From the NCBI GenBank assembly GCA_023384025.1, contig JAHDXX010000145.1, positions 1-8,261 on the forward strand: a stretch of DNA of 8,261 bases. Reading direction: 5' to 3'. The notes below the pieces were generated by a model, which saw nothing but the letters and a program-made list of their open reading frames with translations, had not been told where the DNA came from and did not search any database. Source of the DNA: Sphingomonadaceae bacterium (GTDB lineage Bacteria; Pseudomonadota; Alphaproteobacteria; Sphingomonadales; Sphingomonadaceae). Made by a program: the position numbers and the translations under genes. Shown here one piece after another: positions 1-7,089 of the stretch. Each line of letters starts with the position of its first letter. Position 1 is the first letter of the stretch.

Positions 1-1096
1 GGTCGCGGATAGCAAGGATGCAGAAGATTGCCTCGACCGCCCCGGCACCGCCCAGCAGGTGGCCGATGGCCGACTTGGTGCTGCTCATCGAAGCGCCCGA
101 CAGGTCATCGCCGAGCACGCGCTTGACCGCTGCGAGTTCGATCGTGTCGGCCATGGTCGAAGTGCCGTGGGCGTTGACATAGTCGATATCGCCCGCTGCC
201 AGACCGGCCTTCTTCAGCGCCATGCGCATGGCCAGCTCGGCGCCCTTGCCTTCCGGATGCGGGGCAGTGACGTGGTAGGCATCGCCTGAAAGGCCATAGC
301 CGACCACTTCGGCGTAGATCCTGGCGCCGCGCGCCTTGGCGTGCTCGTATTCCTCCAGCACGACCACGCCCGCGCCTTCGCCCATGACGAAGCCGTCGCG
401 GTCCTTGTCGTAGGGGCGGCTCGCCTGTTCCGGGCGATCGTTCATGCTCATGTTGAGCGCGCGGGCCTGCGCGAACCCGGCCACGCCCAGCGGGTTGACC
501 GTGCTTTCCGCCCCGCCTGCCAGCATCACGTCGGCATCGCCATCGCGGATCATCCGCGCGGCATCGCCGATCGAATGCGCGCCGGTGGAGCAAGCGGTCA
601 CCACCGCATGGTTCGGGCCCATCAGGCCGTACTTGATCGAAACCTGTCCCGAGATCAGGTTGATCAGGCGGCCATGGACGAAGTGCGGGCTGACCCGGCC
701 CGGGCCCTTTTCCGCCAGCACCAGCGATTCGCTTTCGATCCCCGGCAGCCCGCCGATGCCTGACCCGATCGAGCAGCCGGTGCGCTCCTTCAGCGCGTCA
801 TCCATCTCGGCCAGGCCCGCATCTTCCAGCGCCTGCCCGGCCGCATCGATGCCGTAGATGATGAACGGATCGACCTGCCGCTGCACCTTGTGGTCAACCC
901 GCCTGTCCGGATCGAAGCCCCAGGCATGATCCTTGGGCTTAACCTCGCAGGCAATCGTGCACTTGTGGCCGGTCGTATCGAAACGGGTAATCTGGCCTGC
1001 GCCGCTCTTGCCGGCGATCAGGTTTGCCCAGGTGGTCTCGACATCGCCGCCAAGAGGGGTGACGAGGCCCAGACCGGTAACGACCACACGACGCAT
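1..1096 (-). CDS. fabF: 3-oxoacyl-ACP synthase II (FabF/KAS II), C-terminus cut by window edge
   Basis: FabF condenses malonyl-ACP with a growing acyl-ACP in type II fatty acid elongation, in the cytoplasm. The frame opens at ATG 1096 (MRRVVVTGLGLVTPLGG) after a GGAG about 5 nt upstream and stays open to the left edge: 365 codons, so roughly the last 50 residues of a usual 410-420 are missing. The thiolase-fold active site is complete: nucleophile Cys169 in TACSTG, His310 in NAHGTST and His346 in IGHLLGGAG, spaced as in E. coli FabF (Cys163, His303, His340). The glycine-rich SIGSGIGGL and GFVMGEGAG stretches are also typical. It lies 111 bp downstream of acpP on the same strand with a strong hairpin between, the conserved acpP-fabF order. 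FabB is the main alternative, but the acpP linkage and start sequence favour FabF. Confidence 0.97.
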   Translation of the reverse strand, partial: MRRVVVTGLGLVTPLGGDVETTWANLIAGKSGAGQITRFDTTGHKCTIACEVKPKDHAWGFDPDRRVDHKVQRQVDPFIIYGIDAAGQALEDAGLAEMDDALKERTGCSIGSGIGGLPGIESESLVLAEKGPGRVSPHFVHGRLINLISGQVSIKYGLMGPNHAVVTACSTGAHSIGDAARMIRDGDADVMLAGGAESTVNPLGVAGFAQARALNMSMNDRPEQASRPYDKDRDGFVMGEGAGVVVLEEYEHAKARGARIYAEVVGYGLSGDAYHVTAPHPEGKGAELAMRMALKKAGLAAGDIDYVNAHGTSTMADTIELAAVKRVLGDDLSGASMSSTKSAIGHLLGGAGAVEAIFCILAIRD

Positions 1097-1127
1097 GTTG
1101 TTCTCCGCCAAAGGGGAATCCTATCGC

Positions 1128-1168
1128 AAAATGACAACAGGCCCGGCCCGCGAGGGGGTCGGGCCTGT
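1128..1168 (-). terminator. Hairpin terminator or attenuator between acpP and fabF
   Basis: The arms 1137-1149 and 1156-1168 form a 13-bp stem (12 Watson-Crick pairs and one G-T wobble), very GC-rich, with a 6-nt loop. Read on the minus strand, the stem is followed within a few bases by TTTT at 1131-1128. On the plus strand nothing T-rich follows, so it acts in the acpP-to-fabF direction. The T-run is short and interrupted, so partial termination is likely. That would give much more acpP than fabF transcript and protect the acpP 3' end. Confidence 0.65.
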
Positions 1169-1207
1169 CATATCCCGCCCGTCAGGGCAGGTTGGCACCG
1201 AAGGCAA

Positions 1208-1444
1208 TCAGCCCTTGTGCTCTTCGATGTACTTCGTGGCGTCGCCGACGGTGGTGATCTTTTCCGCCGCATCGTCGGGGATTTCCACGCCGAATTCTTC
1301 TTCGAACGCCATCACCAGCTCGACGATGTCGAGGCTGTCAGCGCCCAGATCGTCGATGAAGCTGGCTTCCTGGGTCACCTTGTCGGCTTCGACGCCGAGG
1401 TGTTCGACGACGATCTTCTGCACGCGTTCAGCGGTGTCGCTCAT
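1208..1444 (-). CDS. acpP: Acyl carrier protein
   Basis: This 78-residue acidic protein carries growing acyl chains in fatty acid synthesis and also supplies acyl groups for lipid A and phospholipid synthesis. Ser37 in the motif GADSLDIVELVMAFEEEF is the 4'-phosphopantetheine attachment site (DSL). Length, helix layout and the acidic helix II (DSLDIVELVMAFEEE) match the family exactly. ATG 1444 has a good ribosome site, AAGGA at 1453-1457, 8 nt upstream. It is followed by a strong hairpin (1137-1168) and then fabF, the usual fatty acid gene order. The approximately 100-bp gap upstream of it, after yfiB, suggests its own promoter. Confidence 0.99.
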   Translation of the reverse strand: MSDTAERVQKIVVEHLGVEADKVTQEASFIDDLGADSLDIVELVMAFEEEFGVEIPDDAAEKITTVGDATKYIEEHKG

Positions 1445-1485
1445 GTACGAATTCCTTCTTGGAGCTGGTTGGTATCTTTGCTGTC

Positions 1486-1514
1486 GCCCTAATGAACGGC
1501 GGGGCTGCTGGCAA
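1486..1514 (-). promoter_or_regulatory. Weak acpP promoter candidate in the yfiB-acpP gap
   Basis: The gap 1445-1548 separates acpP from yfiB and should hold the acpP promoter, since acpP is normally highly expressed. On the minus strand TTGCCA (1509-1514) resembles a -35 box, with TAGGGC (1486-1491) 17 nt downstream, a poor -10. AAGTGCC occurs twice on the plus strand (1513-1519 and 1537-1543, 24 bp apart), which could be an operator or chance. No intrinsic terminator with a T-run is visible after yfiB, so read-through from the upstream operon remains possible. Confidence 0.25.
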
Positions 1515-1548
1515 GTGCCGAGGGCTGTGAATTAGGAAGTGCCTGCCG

Positions 1549-2061
1549 CTAGCGCAATGCCAAGGCATCTGCCGGGGTGACAACGATCACCACGCGGCGG
1601 TTCTGCTGGCGGCCTTCCTCGCTGTCGTTCGGTGCGATCGGATCGAGCGCACCGACCCCGCGCACCCGCATGCCGGCATCGTTCAGTCCGCCCAGCACCA
1701 AGGCCTGTCGCACGGCCTCTGCCCGCCTTTCCGACAGTTTCTGGTTGTAATCCGCATCGCCCTCGGCAGAGGCATGCCCTTCCACCGCCGCGCTGCGAAT
1801 TCCCACGGCACTGAGTTCGCTGCCGAGTTCTCCCAGCATGGCCCGCGTGTCGGCTTGCAGGTCGCTGCTGTCGAACCCGAACAGGACCTTGTTCTGCAAT
1901 CCCAACAGATAGTTGCCATCGACCTGGCGGAATCCCTTCCCTTCCAGAACGGCAACCTGCTGCGACGAGAACGGTGCCGCCGGCATGGTCTGGCAGCCGG
2001 CAAGCAGCAGAGTGGCGATACCGGCAGCAAGCGCTGCCCTGCGCCCGAAAATTCTAGTCAC
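1549..2061 (-). CDS. yfiB: YfiB-like OmpA/Pal-family outer-membrane lipoprotein
   Basis: A 170-residue lipoprotein with an OmpA C-terminal peptidoglycan-binding domain. I chose GTG 2061: it gives a proper signal (RIFGRRAALAAGIATLLLAGC) with lipobox LLAGC and lipidated Cys23, has AGGGGAG (2071-2077) 9 nt upstream, and overlaps yfiN by only 8 bp; the longer frame from 2133 would run about 80 bp into yfiN. Residues 57-163 hold the OmpA fold: VLFGFDSSDL, VEGHASAEG, YNQKLSERRAEAV, and EGRQQNRRVVIVV. The usual GHTD is GHAS here, so the Asp contacting diaminopimelate is Ser98, while Arg113 is kept. In Pseudomonas aeruginosa YfiB sits in the outer membrane and sequesters the repressor YfiR, releasing YfiN. 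The name rests largely on the yfiR-yfiN-yfiB arrangement; alone it would be called a Pal-like lipoprotein. Confidence 0.88.
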   Translation of the reverse strand: MTRIFGRRAALAAGIATLLLAGCQTMPAAPFSSQQVAVLEGKGFRQVDGNYLLGLQNKVLFGFDSSDLQADTRAMLGELGSELSAVGIRSAAVEGHASAEGDADYNQKLSERRAEAVRQALVLGGLNDAGMRVRGVGALDPIAPNDSEEGRQQNRRVVIVVTPADALALR

Positions 2062-3277
2062 GAACCACTTCTCCCCTTTTTTCCCGGTACATCCTGCGGT
2101 CCGCCACCCGAACCAGAAGGCGCGGTGTTTCACCGTCTTCCGGATAAGTTGCGACCCCGATGCTAAGTTCGAGACTTTGCTCGACCTTCAGCGCCAGGAT
2201 GACCGGTTCCTTCATGTTGGTGCGGATGCGCGCCGAGACCCGGTCGACCGCTTCGAGCGACGACAGGTTGTCGAGCACCACCGCAAATTCGTCGCCGCCG
2301 AGGCGGAACACCCGGTCCTTCTCGCGAATCGAGCGCTTCAATCGCTCGGCAATAGTGCAGATCACCATGTCGCCCACGTCATGGCCGTAGGTATCATTGA
2401 TCGACTTGAACCCGTTGCAGTCGAGATAGAGCAGCGCGACCTGCCGCCCCGACTTTTCCGCGACCTTGATGGCTGCCTCCAGCATGCGCTCGAACCGGGC
2501 GCGGTTGCCCAGGCCGGTCAGCGGATCATGGTCGGCACGGCGCGAAAGCTCTGCATTCTCGCTCGCCAGACTGTCATGCCAGCTTTCAAGCTCTGCCAGC
2601 AGGGAATTGAAATCGTTCGAAAAGCGATCAATCTCGGCAATCCCCGAGTGCTCCAGCCGGAGCGACAGCCGCCGCTCGTTGCTCACATCATGGGCGATTT
2701 CCGCGACCCGCTCCAGCGGCGCGACCACGCTTTCCTCCAGCCGCCGCGCGAGAATCCGCACCGCGATCACGGTGATCCCGAGGCAGCACAAGGCGATGAC
2801 CAGCCCGGCAAGCGCGTAGCGCAGGATCGCGGTCAGGCTGCCGGTCACCGTGACGCTGCCCACGGCCTTGCCGCGGAACTCGATCGATTGCGTGACAGGG
2901 CCCAGCCACAGCGCGCGGACCAGCACGTCCTTTGCGGCATACTGGCTGGTGCCCGGCTTGTGCCATGTCACGAAGGGCTTGCCTTCGGCGTCGACCACTT
3001 CGACCAGGGCAAGATTGTTGGCGGTCGCGAGGCGGCTGACCATCTTCTTTGCTGCCGCCCGGTCCTCGAACACCAGTGCCGGCTCGACGCTGTAGGCCAG
3101 CGCCCGGGTCGAGAGGACGACATTCTCCGCCGCGTAGCCGCGCAGGGCATAGAGCCCGCTGACCATCAGCGACACCGACGCAAGCGCCACTGCCAGCAGG
3201 ACCAGGCGCAAGTGCCCGCGCGACAACAGGCCACGCAGCGTCTGCACGTTGTCCTTGCCTCTCCCCCTCAATCTCAT
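2054..3277 (-). CDS. yfiN: YfiN/TpbB-like membrane diguanylate cyclase (CHASE8-HAMP-GGDEF)
   Basis: This 407-residue inner-membrane enzyme should make cyclic di-GMP from two GTP. Order: basic N-terminus, membrane segment about 24-45, periplasmic domain about 46-151 of the CHASE8 kind, membrane segment about 153-175, HAMP-like region 176-230, coiled linker, then a GGDEF domain from about 247 (DHDPLTGLGNRARF). The active site is intact GGDEF at 327-331, and an inhibitory-site motif RxxD (R318-D321) lies exactly five residues before it; no EAL domain. ATG 3277 was chosen because it overlaps the yfiR stop as ATGA and follows AGGGGG (3284-3289). The frame can be extended to 3412, but that would overlap yfiR by 139 bp and add non-membrane residues. 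P. aeruginosa YfiN (about 435 residues) is held inactive by YfiR binding its periplasmic domain; the same control is inferred here from the flanking genes. Confidence 0.95.
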   Translation of the reverse strand: MRLRGRGKDNVQTLRGLLSRGHLRLVLLAVALASVSLMVSGLYALRGYAAENVVLSTRALAYSVEPALVFEDRAAAKKMVSRLATANNLALVEVVDAEGKPFVTWHKPGTSQYAAKDVLVRALWLGPVTQSIEFRGKAVGSVTVTGSLTAILRYALAGLVIALCCLGITVIAVRILARRLEESVVAPLERVAEIAHDVSNERRLSLRLEHSGIAEIDRFSNDFNSLLAELESWHDSLASENAELSRRADHDPLTGLGNRARFERMLEAAIKVAEKSGRQVALLYLDCNGFKSINDTYGHDVGDMVICTIAERLKRSIREKDRVFRLGGDEFAVVLDNLSSLEAVDRVSARIRTNMKEPVILALKVEQSLELSIGVATYPEDGETPRLLVRVADRRMYREKRGEVVRD

Positions 3278-3891
3278 GGCGCGCCCCCTGCACCCATCCG
3301 CAACACGCGCGGGTCTATCCTTATCTGCGAGCTGGCCACGGCATCGATGTTCAGCCGGAACGACAGCGATTCCGCCTCGAACAGGAGGCAGAACATTGCC
3401 CGGCTGCGGCATGCCGGATCATTCTCGGCAATCGTCAGCACGGCGGCATCCCGCATCCGCGCCGTCACGACGCGCTGCTCGTCAAGCGAAAGCCGGCCGA
3501 TGTAGACGATATCGCACGCGCCCGGCTGGGCCGCTGCGACTGTTACTGCCACGGCCGACACGCCGACGCTGGCAACCGACTTGCCGGCCAGCAGGTCGCC
3601 CCCGTGATCGGTCGGCCCGACCACACAGGCGCGCAGCCTTGCCGGAACGCCCGGCCAGCGGGTGTACATCACAACCGATCGCACCAGCCGGGCAACCGCC
3701 GGGGTATAGGGATCGGCTTCGTTGCCCAATGGCAGGCCAATGGTCGACGGGGCAGGCGTCGCCGCCAATGCCACCGGCAAGACCAGACCCGACAAGGCAG
3801 AAGCGATCGCGACCAGAGTTCTTCCCCACCTGCAGATGCGACCCGTCGCGCTGTCAGCGACCGGTCCACCGGTTCGATTTCCAGCTTTCAA
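3274..3891 (-). CDS. yfiR: YfiR-like periplasmic repressor of diguanylate cyclase (DUF4154)
   Basis: A secreted 205-residue protein of the YfiR/DUF4154 kind. Residues 24-43 form a hydrophobic signal sequence ending VALA, with cleavage likely after Ala43. The rest shows the family features: DPYTPAVARLVRSVVMYTRWP near the mature N-terminus, DIVYIGRL in the middle and SLSFRLNIDAVASSQIRIDPRVLRM at the end. Four cysteines, Cys89, Cys126, Cys161 and Cys168, match the two-disulfide pattern known for P. aeruginosa YfiR (including the C-x6-C pair), which makes that repressor redox-sensitive. The start is TTG 3891: an in-frame TAA (the aspS stop) lies 9 nt upstream and there is no ATG, GTG or TTG before the signal sequence. 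This leaves a long 23-residue N-region and no strong ribosome site, so translation probably depends on coupling to aspS. The stop overlaps the yfiN start by 4 bp. Confidence 0.86.
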   Translation of the reverse strand: MKAGNRTGGPVADSATGRICRWGRTLVAIASALSGLVLPVALAATPAPSTIGLPLGNEADPYTPAVARLVRSVVMYTRWPGVPARLRACVVGPTDHGGDLLAGKSVASVGVSAVAVTVAAAQPGACDIVYIGRLSLDEQRVVTARMRDAAVLTIAENDPACRSRAMFCLLFEAESLSFRLNIDAVASSQIRIDPRVLRMGAGGAP

Positions 3892-3900
3892 GACTGGGTG

Positions 3901-5697
3901 TTAACCTTGTTTTTCAGTTCCGCCAACGGGTTGCACCACCCGCAGGTGCAATTCGCGCAACTGTTTCGGTTCAGCCACACTGGGCGCGCCCATCAGCAGG
4001 TCTTCCGCCTTCTGGTTCATCGGGAACAACGTGATCTCGCGCAGGTTCTTCGCGTCGCACAGCAGCATCACGATGCGGTCGACCCCGGCAGCCATCCCGC
4101 CGTGCGGCGGCGCGCCGTACTGGAACGCGCGGTACATGCCGCCGAACCGCTCGATCACGTCATCCTTCGACAGGCCCACCAGCTCGAATGCCTTGACCAT
4201 GGTTTCCGGCTTGTGGTTCCGGATCGAGCCCGAGGCGAGCTCATAACCGTTGCAGACGAGGTCGTACTGGTAGGCCTTGATGGTCAGCGGATCCTGCGTC
4301 TCCAGCGCTTCCATCCCGCCCTGCGGCATCGAGAACGGGTTGTGGCTGAAGTCGACCTTCTTCTCGTCCTCGTTCCATTCGTAGAACGGGAAATCGACGA
4401 TCCACGCAAATTCGAAGCGGTTCTGGTCGATCAGGTCGAGCTGCTCGCCTACGCGGATGCGCGCCGCACCGGCCAGCTTGGCAGCGTCGGCTTCCTTGCC
4501 GGCGGCGAAGAACAGGCCGTCATTCTCGCCCAGACCCAGCTCGGCATAGAGCGCTTCCATGCCCTCGGTGCCGTGGTTCTTGGCGATCGGGCCGCCGAAC
4601 TCACCGCCCTTGCGGGTGACGTAGCCGAGACCGGCGAAGCCTTCCTTGCGGGCCCAGTCGTTCATGTCGTCGAAGAACTTGCGGCTCTTCTCGTGTGTGC
4701 CCGGCGCGGGAATGGCGCGGACCACACCGCCGCCGCCCACGATCTTCTCGAACAGGCCGAAGCCCGAAGTGGTGAAGTGCTGCGAGACATCGCTGATCAC
4801 CAGCGGGTTGCGCAGGTCCGGCTTGTCGGTGCCGTACTTCAGCATCGCTTCGGCATAGGGAATGCGCGGGAAGCTGCCCGCAGGCGTCACGTGCTTGCCG
4901 TTCGCAAACGCTTCGAAGGTCCCGGCGATCACCGGCTCCATCGTCTCCCACACCTCTTCCTGGGTGACGAAGCTCATTTCCAGGTCGAGCTGGTAGAATT
5001 CGCCCGGCAGGCGGTCAGCGCGCGGGTCTTCGTCGCGGAAGCAGGGGGCGATCTGGAAATAGCGGTCGAAACCGGAGACCATCAGCAGCTGCTTGTAGAT
5101 CTGCGGCGCCTGCGGCAGCGCGTAGAACTTGCCCGCATGGATCCGGCTGGGCACGAGGAAGTCGCGCGCGCCTTCCGGACTGGAAGCGGTCAGGATCGGA
5201 GTCGAGAACTCGTTGAAGCCGACCTCGCCCATCCGCCGGCGCAGGTCCGACACCACCGCGACGCGGGTCATGATGTTGCGGTGGAGCGTCTCGCGCCGCA
5301 GGTCGAGGAAGCGATAGGTGAGGCGGATGTCTTCCGGATAGGGCTGCTCGTCGGCAACCGGCAGCGGCAGTTCCTCGGCCGCGCTCTGGACGGTGACGGC
5401 TTTGGCGAAGACTTCGATCGCCCCGGTCGGCAGGTTGGCGTTGATCGTCCCCTCGGCCCGCGCCTTGACGACACCGTCGATGGTCACAACCGATTCAGCG
5501 CGCAGCTTTTCGAGCACGGGCAGCGCGGGCGAATCCTCGTCCGCGACGATCTGGGTAATGCCATAATGGTCGCGCAGGTCCACGAACAGCACGCCGCCAT
5601 GGTCGCGCTTGCGATGGATCCAGCCCGACAGGCGGACCTCTTCGCCGACTTGGTCCTCGCCGAGTGCGGCGCAGGTATGGGTGCGGTAGGCGTGCAT
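3901..5697 (-). CDS. aspS: Aspartyl-tRNA synthetase, probably non-discriminating (AspRS/Asx)
   Basis: A 598-residue bacterial-type class II synthetase that charges tRNA-Asp. It has the N-terminal OB-fold anticodon domain (about 1-110), motif 2 (FRDEDPRADR), the GAD insertion (about 290-420) and motif 3 (GAPPHGGMAAGVDRIVMLL). ATG 5697 (MHAYRTHTC) follows GGAAAG; a TTG at 5712 is possible but less likely. His33 (RKRDHGG) and Gly83 (RAEGT) sit 50 residues apart, matching the His31/Gly81 pair linked to relaxed specificity in P. aeruginosa, where the discriminating E. coli enzyme has Leu and Lys. I infer that it also makes Asp-tRNA-Asn, to be amidated by GatCAB. It leads the minus-strand operon: yfiR starts 9 nt after its stop, in the same frame. 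It is divergent from rnd. Confidence 0.98.
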   Translation of the reverse strand: MHAYRTHTCAALGEDQVGEEVRLSGWIHRKRDHGGVLFVDLRDHYGITQIVADEDSPALPVLEKLRAESVVTIDGVVKARAEGTINANLPTGAIEVFAKAVTVQSAAEELPLPVADEQPYPEDIRLTYRFLDLRRETLHRNIMTRVAVVSDLRRRMGEVGFNEFSTPILTASSPEGARDFLVPSRIHAGKFYALPQAPQIYKQLLMVSGFDRYFQIAPCFRDEDPRADRLPGEFYQLDLEMSFVTQEEVWETMEPVIAGTFEAFANGKHVTPAGSFPRIPYAEAMLKYGTDKPDLRNPLVISDVSQHFTTSGFGLFEKIVGGGGVVRAIPAPGTHEKSRKFFDDMNDWARKEGFAGLGYVTRKGGEFGGPIAKNHGTEGMEALYAELGLGENDGLFFAAGKEADAAKLAGAARIRVGEQLDLIDQNRFEFAWIVDFPFYEWNEDEKKVDFSHNPFSMPQGGMEALETQDPLTIKAYQYDLVCNGYELASGSIRNHKPETMVKAFELVGLSKDDVIERFGGMYRAFQYGAPPHGGMAAGVDRIVMLLCDAKNLREITLFPMNQKAEDLLMGAPSVAEPKQLRELHLRVVQPVGGTEKQG

Positions 5698-5772
5698 CGA
5701 AAGTCTTTCCAATTTGGCTTAGGTGCGGCTAAGGCCCCGCGCAGCGCGCGAGGCAGCCATTTGCTGCGCGCG

Positions 5773-5801
5773 CTAACAGGGGAAGCGGGGGGTTTTGTCA
5801 A
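5773..5801 (-). promoter_or_regulatory. Candidate sigma-70 promoter for aspS
   Basis: In the aspS-rnd divergent gap the minus strand carries a perfect TTGACA at 5796-5801, a 17-nt spacer, and TGTTAG at 5773-5778 as a partial -10 box. Transcription would begin near 5766, giving a leader of about 70 nt before the aspS ATG. No comparably good pair is visible for rnd on the plus strand in the same gap. Confidence 0.5.
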
Positions 5802-5863
5802 GCCGCGCGCGCCCGTGGGACATGACCCGAGTGGCGGCACTCCGCCCGCAGACAGACAGAACG

Positions 5864-7072
5864 ATGAAAATACACGACCTGATTACCGAAACCGCCCCGC
5901 TCGCCGAACTGTGCGCGCGCCTCGCCAAATCCGACTTCGTGTGCGTCGACACCGAATTCATGCGCGAGAACACCTTCTGGCCGGAACTGTGCCTGATCCA
6001 GATCGGCAACGAGGAAGAAGCCGCCGCGATCGATCCGATGGCACCCGGCCTCGACATGACCTGCCTGCTCGACCTGATGTGCAACAACGAGGACGTGCTC
6101 AAGGTCTTCCATGCCGGCGGGCAAGATGTCGAAATCATCTTCAACCTGACCGGCAAGACGCCGCATCCGATCTTCGACACCCAGATCGCGATGATGGCCA
6201 TCAGCCAGAACGAGCAGATCGGCTATGCCAACCTGGTCGAGAGCTGGCTCAGCCTGACGATCGACAAGGGCGCGCGCTTCACCGACTGGAGCCGCCGCCC
6301 GCTCACCGAGCGGCAGATTGAATACGCCATCGGCGACGTCACCCACCTCGCCAGGATCTTCCCCAAGATCCTCAGGCGCCTGATCAAGACCGGGCGCGGC
6401 GAATGGCTCGACGCCGAGATGGAAAAGCTCGCCGATCCGGAAAACTACCGGTCGGACCCGGACACCGCGTGGCAGCGCATTCGGCAAGCGGGGCGCAACC
6501 CGCAGGTGCTCGGCCGCCTGAAGGTACTCGCCGCCTGGCGCGAGCAGGAAGCCCAGCACAAGAACATCCCCCGCGGGCGGATCATGCGCGACGAGACACT
6601 GGCCGATATCGCCAGCCATCCACCCAAGCGGCAGGACGACCTCGCCAAGGTGCGCGGCCTCAGCAACGCATGGAAGGACAACGATATCGGCAAGCGCCTG
6701 ATGAAGGCGCTGGAAAAGGCCGAGCCGATGCTGGCGGATGAAATGCCCGCGCGCGAGAAGCGCGGCGCGCCGCTGGGCAAGGAAGGCGCGCTGGTGGCCG
6801 ACCTGCTCAAGCTGCTGCTGAAGATCCGCGCCCGCGAAATCGATGTCGCCGCCCGCCTGCTGGCGCGGACCGACGAACTGGAAATGCTCGCCGCCGGGGT
6901 GCGCGACCTACCGATGCTGCAAGGCTGGCGCTTCGACGTGTTCGGACGCGAGGCGCTGGAACTGGTCGAAGGCAAGCTCGCCTTCGCCGTCAAGCGCGGC
7001 AAGCTGCTGATGACGCACATCGACACGGTCCACGCGGAACTGCGCGAGGTTCAGGGGGAAGCGGCGGAGTAG
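5864..7072 (+). CDS. rnd: Ribonuclease D
   Basis: A 402-residue 3'-to-5' exoribonuclease that trims the 3' ends of tRNA precursors and other structured RNAs. The DEDDy catalytic set is complete: Asp29 and Glu31 in CVDTEFM, Asp88 in HAGGQDVEII, and Tyr154/Asp158 in YAIGDVTHL. An HRDC domain follows at about 215-295 (VLGRLKVLAAWREQEAQ, PKRQDDLAKVRGL). ATG 5864 (MKIHDLITE) was chosen because the conserved protein begins there; frames open further upstream (ATG 5822, start near 5795) look non-conserved. The ribosome site is weak. The last 35 codons, including the stop, are duplicated at 7800-7904 beyond the mntA-hepT pair, so the present C-terminal tail may have come in with that insert. Product length looks normal and function should be intact. 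Confidence 0.96.
   Translation: MKIHDLITETAPLAELCARLAKSDFVCVDTEFMRENTFWPELCLIQIGNEEEAAAIDPMAPGLDMTCLLDLMCNNEDVLKVFHAGGQDVEIIFNLTGKTPHPIFDTQIAMMAISQNEQIGYANLVESWLSLTIDKGARFTDWSRRPLTERQIEYAIGDVTHLARIFPKILRRLIKTGRGEWLDAEMEKLADPENYRSDPDTAWQRIRQAGRNPQVLGRLKVLAAWREQEAQHKNIPRGRIMRDETLADIASHPPKRQDDLAKVRGLSNAWKDNDIGKRLMKALEKAEPMLADEMPAREKRGAPLGKEGALVADLLKLLLKIRAREIDVAARLLARTDELEMLAAGVRDLPMLQGWRFDVFGREALELVEGKLAFAVKRGKLLMTHIDTVHAELREVQGEAAE
6968..7072 (+). repeat. Direct repeat copy 1: 3' end of intact rnd
   Basis: This 105-bp segment, the last 34 rnd codons plus the stop, aligns without gaps to 7800-7904. There are 99 identical bases; all six differences are silent third-position changes (codon pairs gcc/gcg, cac/cat, acg/acc, cac/cat, gtt/gtg, ggg/ggc). 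Similarity falls away just upstream and right after the stop codon. Confidence 0.95.
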
Positions 7073-7089
7073 TTGACCGCGCGATAGCT

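Noticed and set aside
1913..3505. Long open frame on the plus strand (about 530 codons).
   Set aside because: It is antisense to yfiN and parts of its neighbours, low in recognisable motifs and rich in Arg, His and Gln, as expected for the opposite strand of a high-GC gene.
5744..5773. Hairpin with 7-bp and 4-bp stems (5744-5750, 5754-5757 against 5763-5766, 5767-5773) as an aspS leader regulator.
   Set aside because: It overlaps the -10 candidate and the likely transcription start, so most of it would not be in the aspS transcript. Repetitive GCGC makes such stems common here.
3604..6321. Very long open frame on the plus strand (about 905 codons).
   Set aside because: It runs antisense through the whole of aspS and then out of frame across rnd, both of which have complete catalytic motifs. 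No family features are seen.
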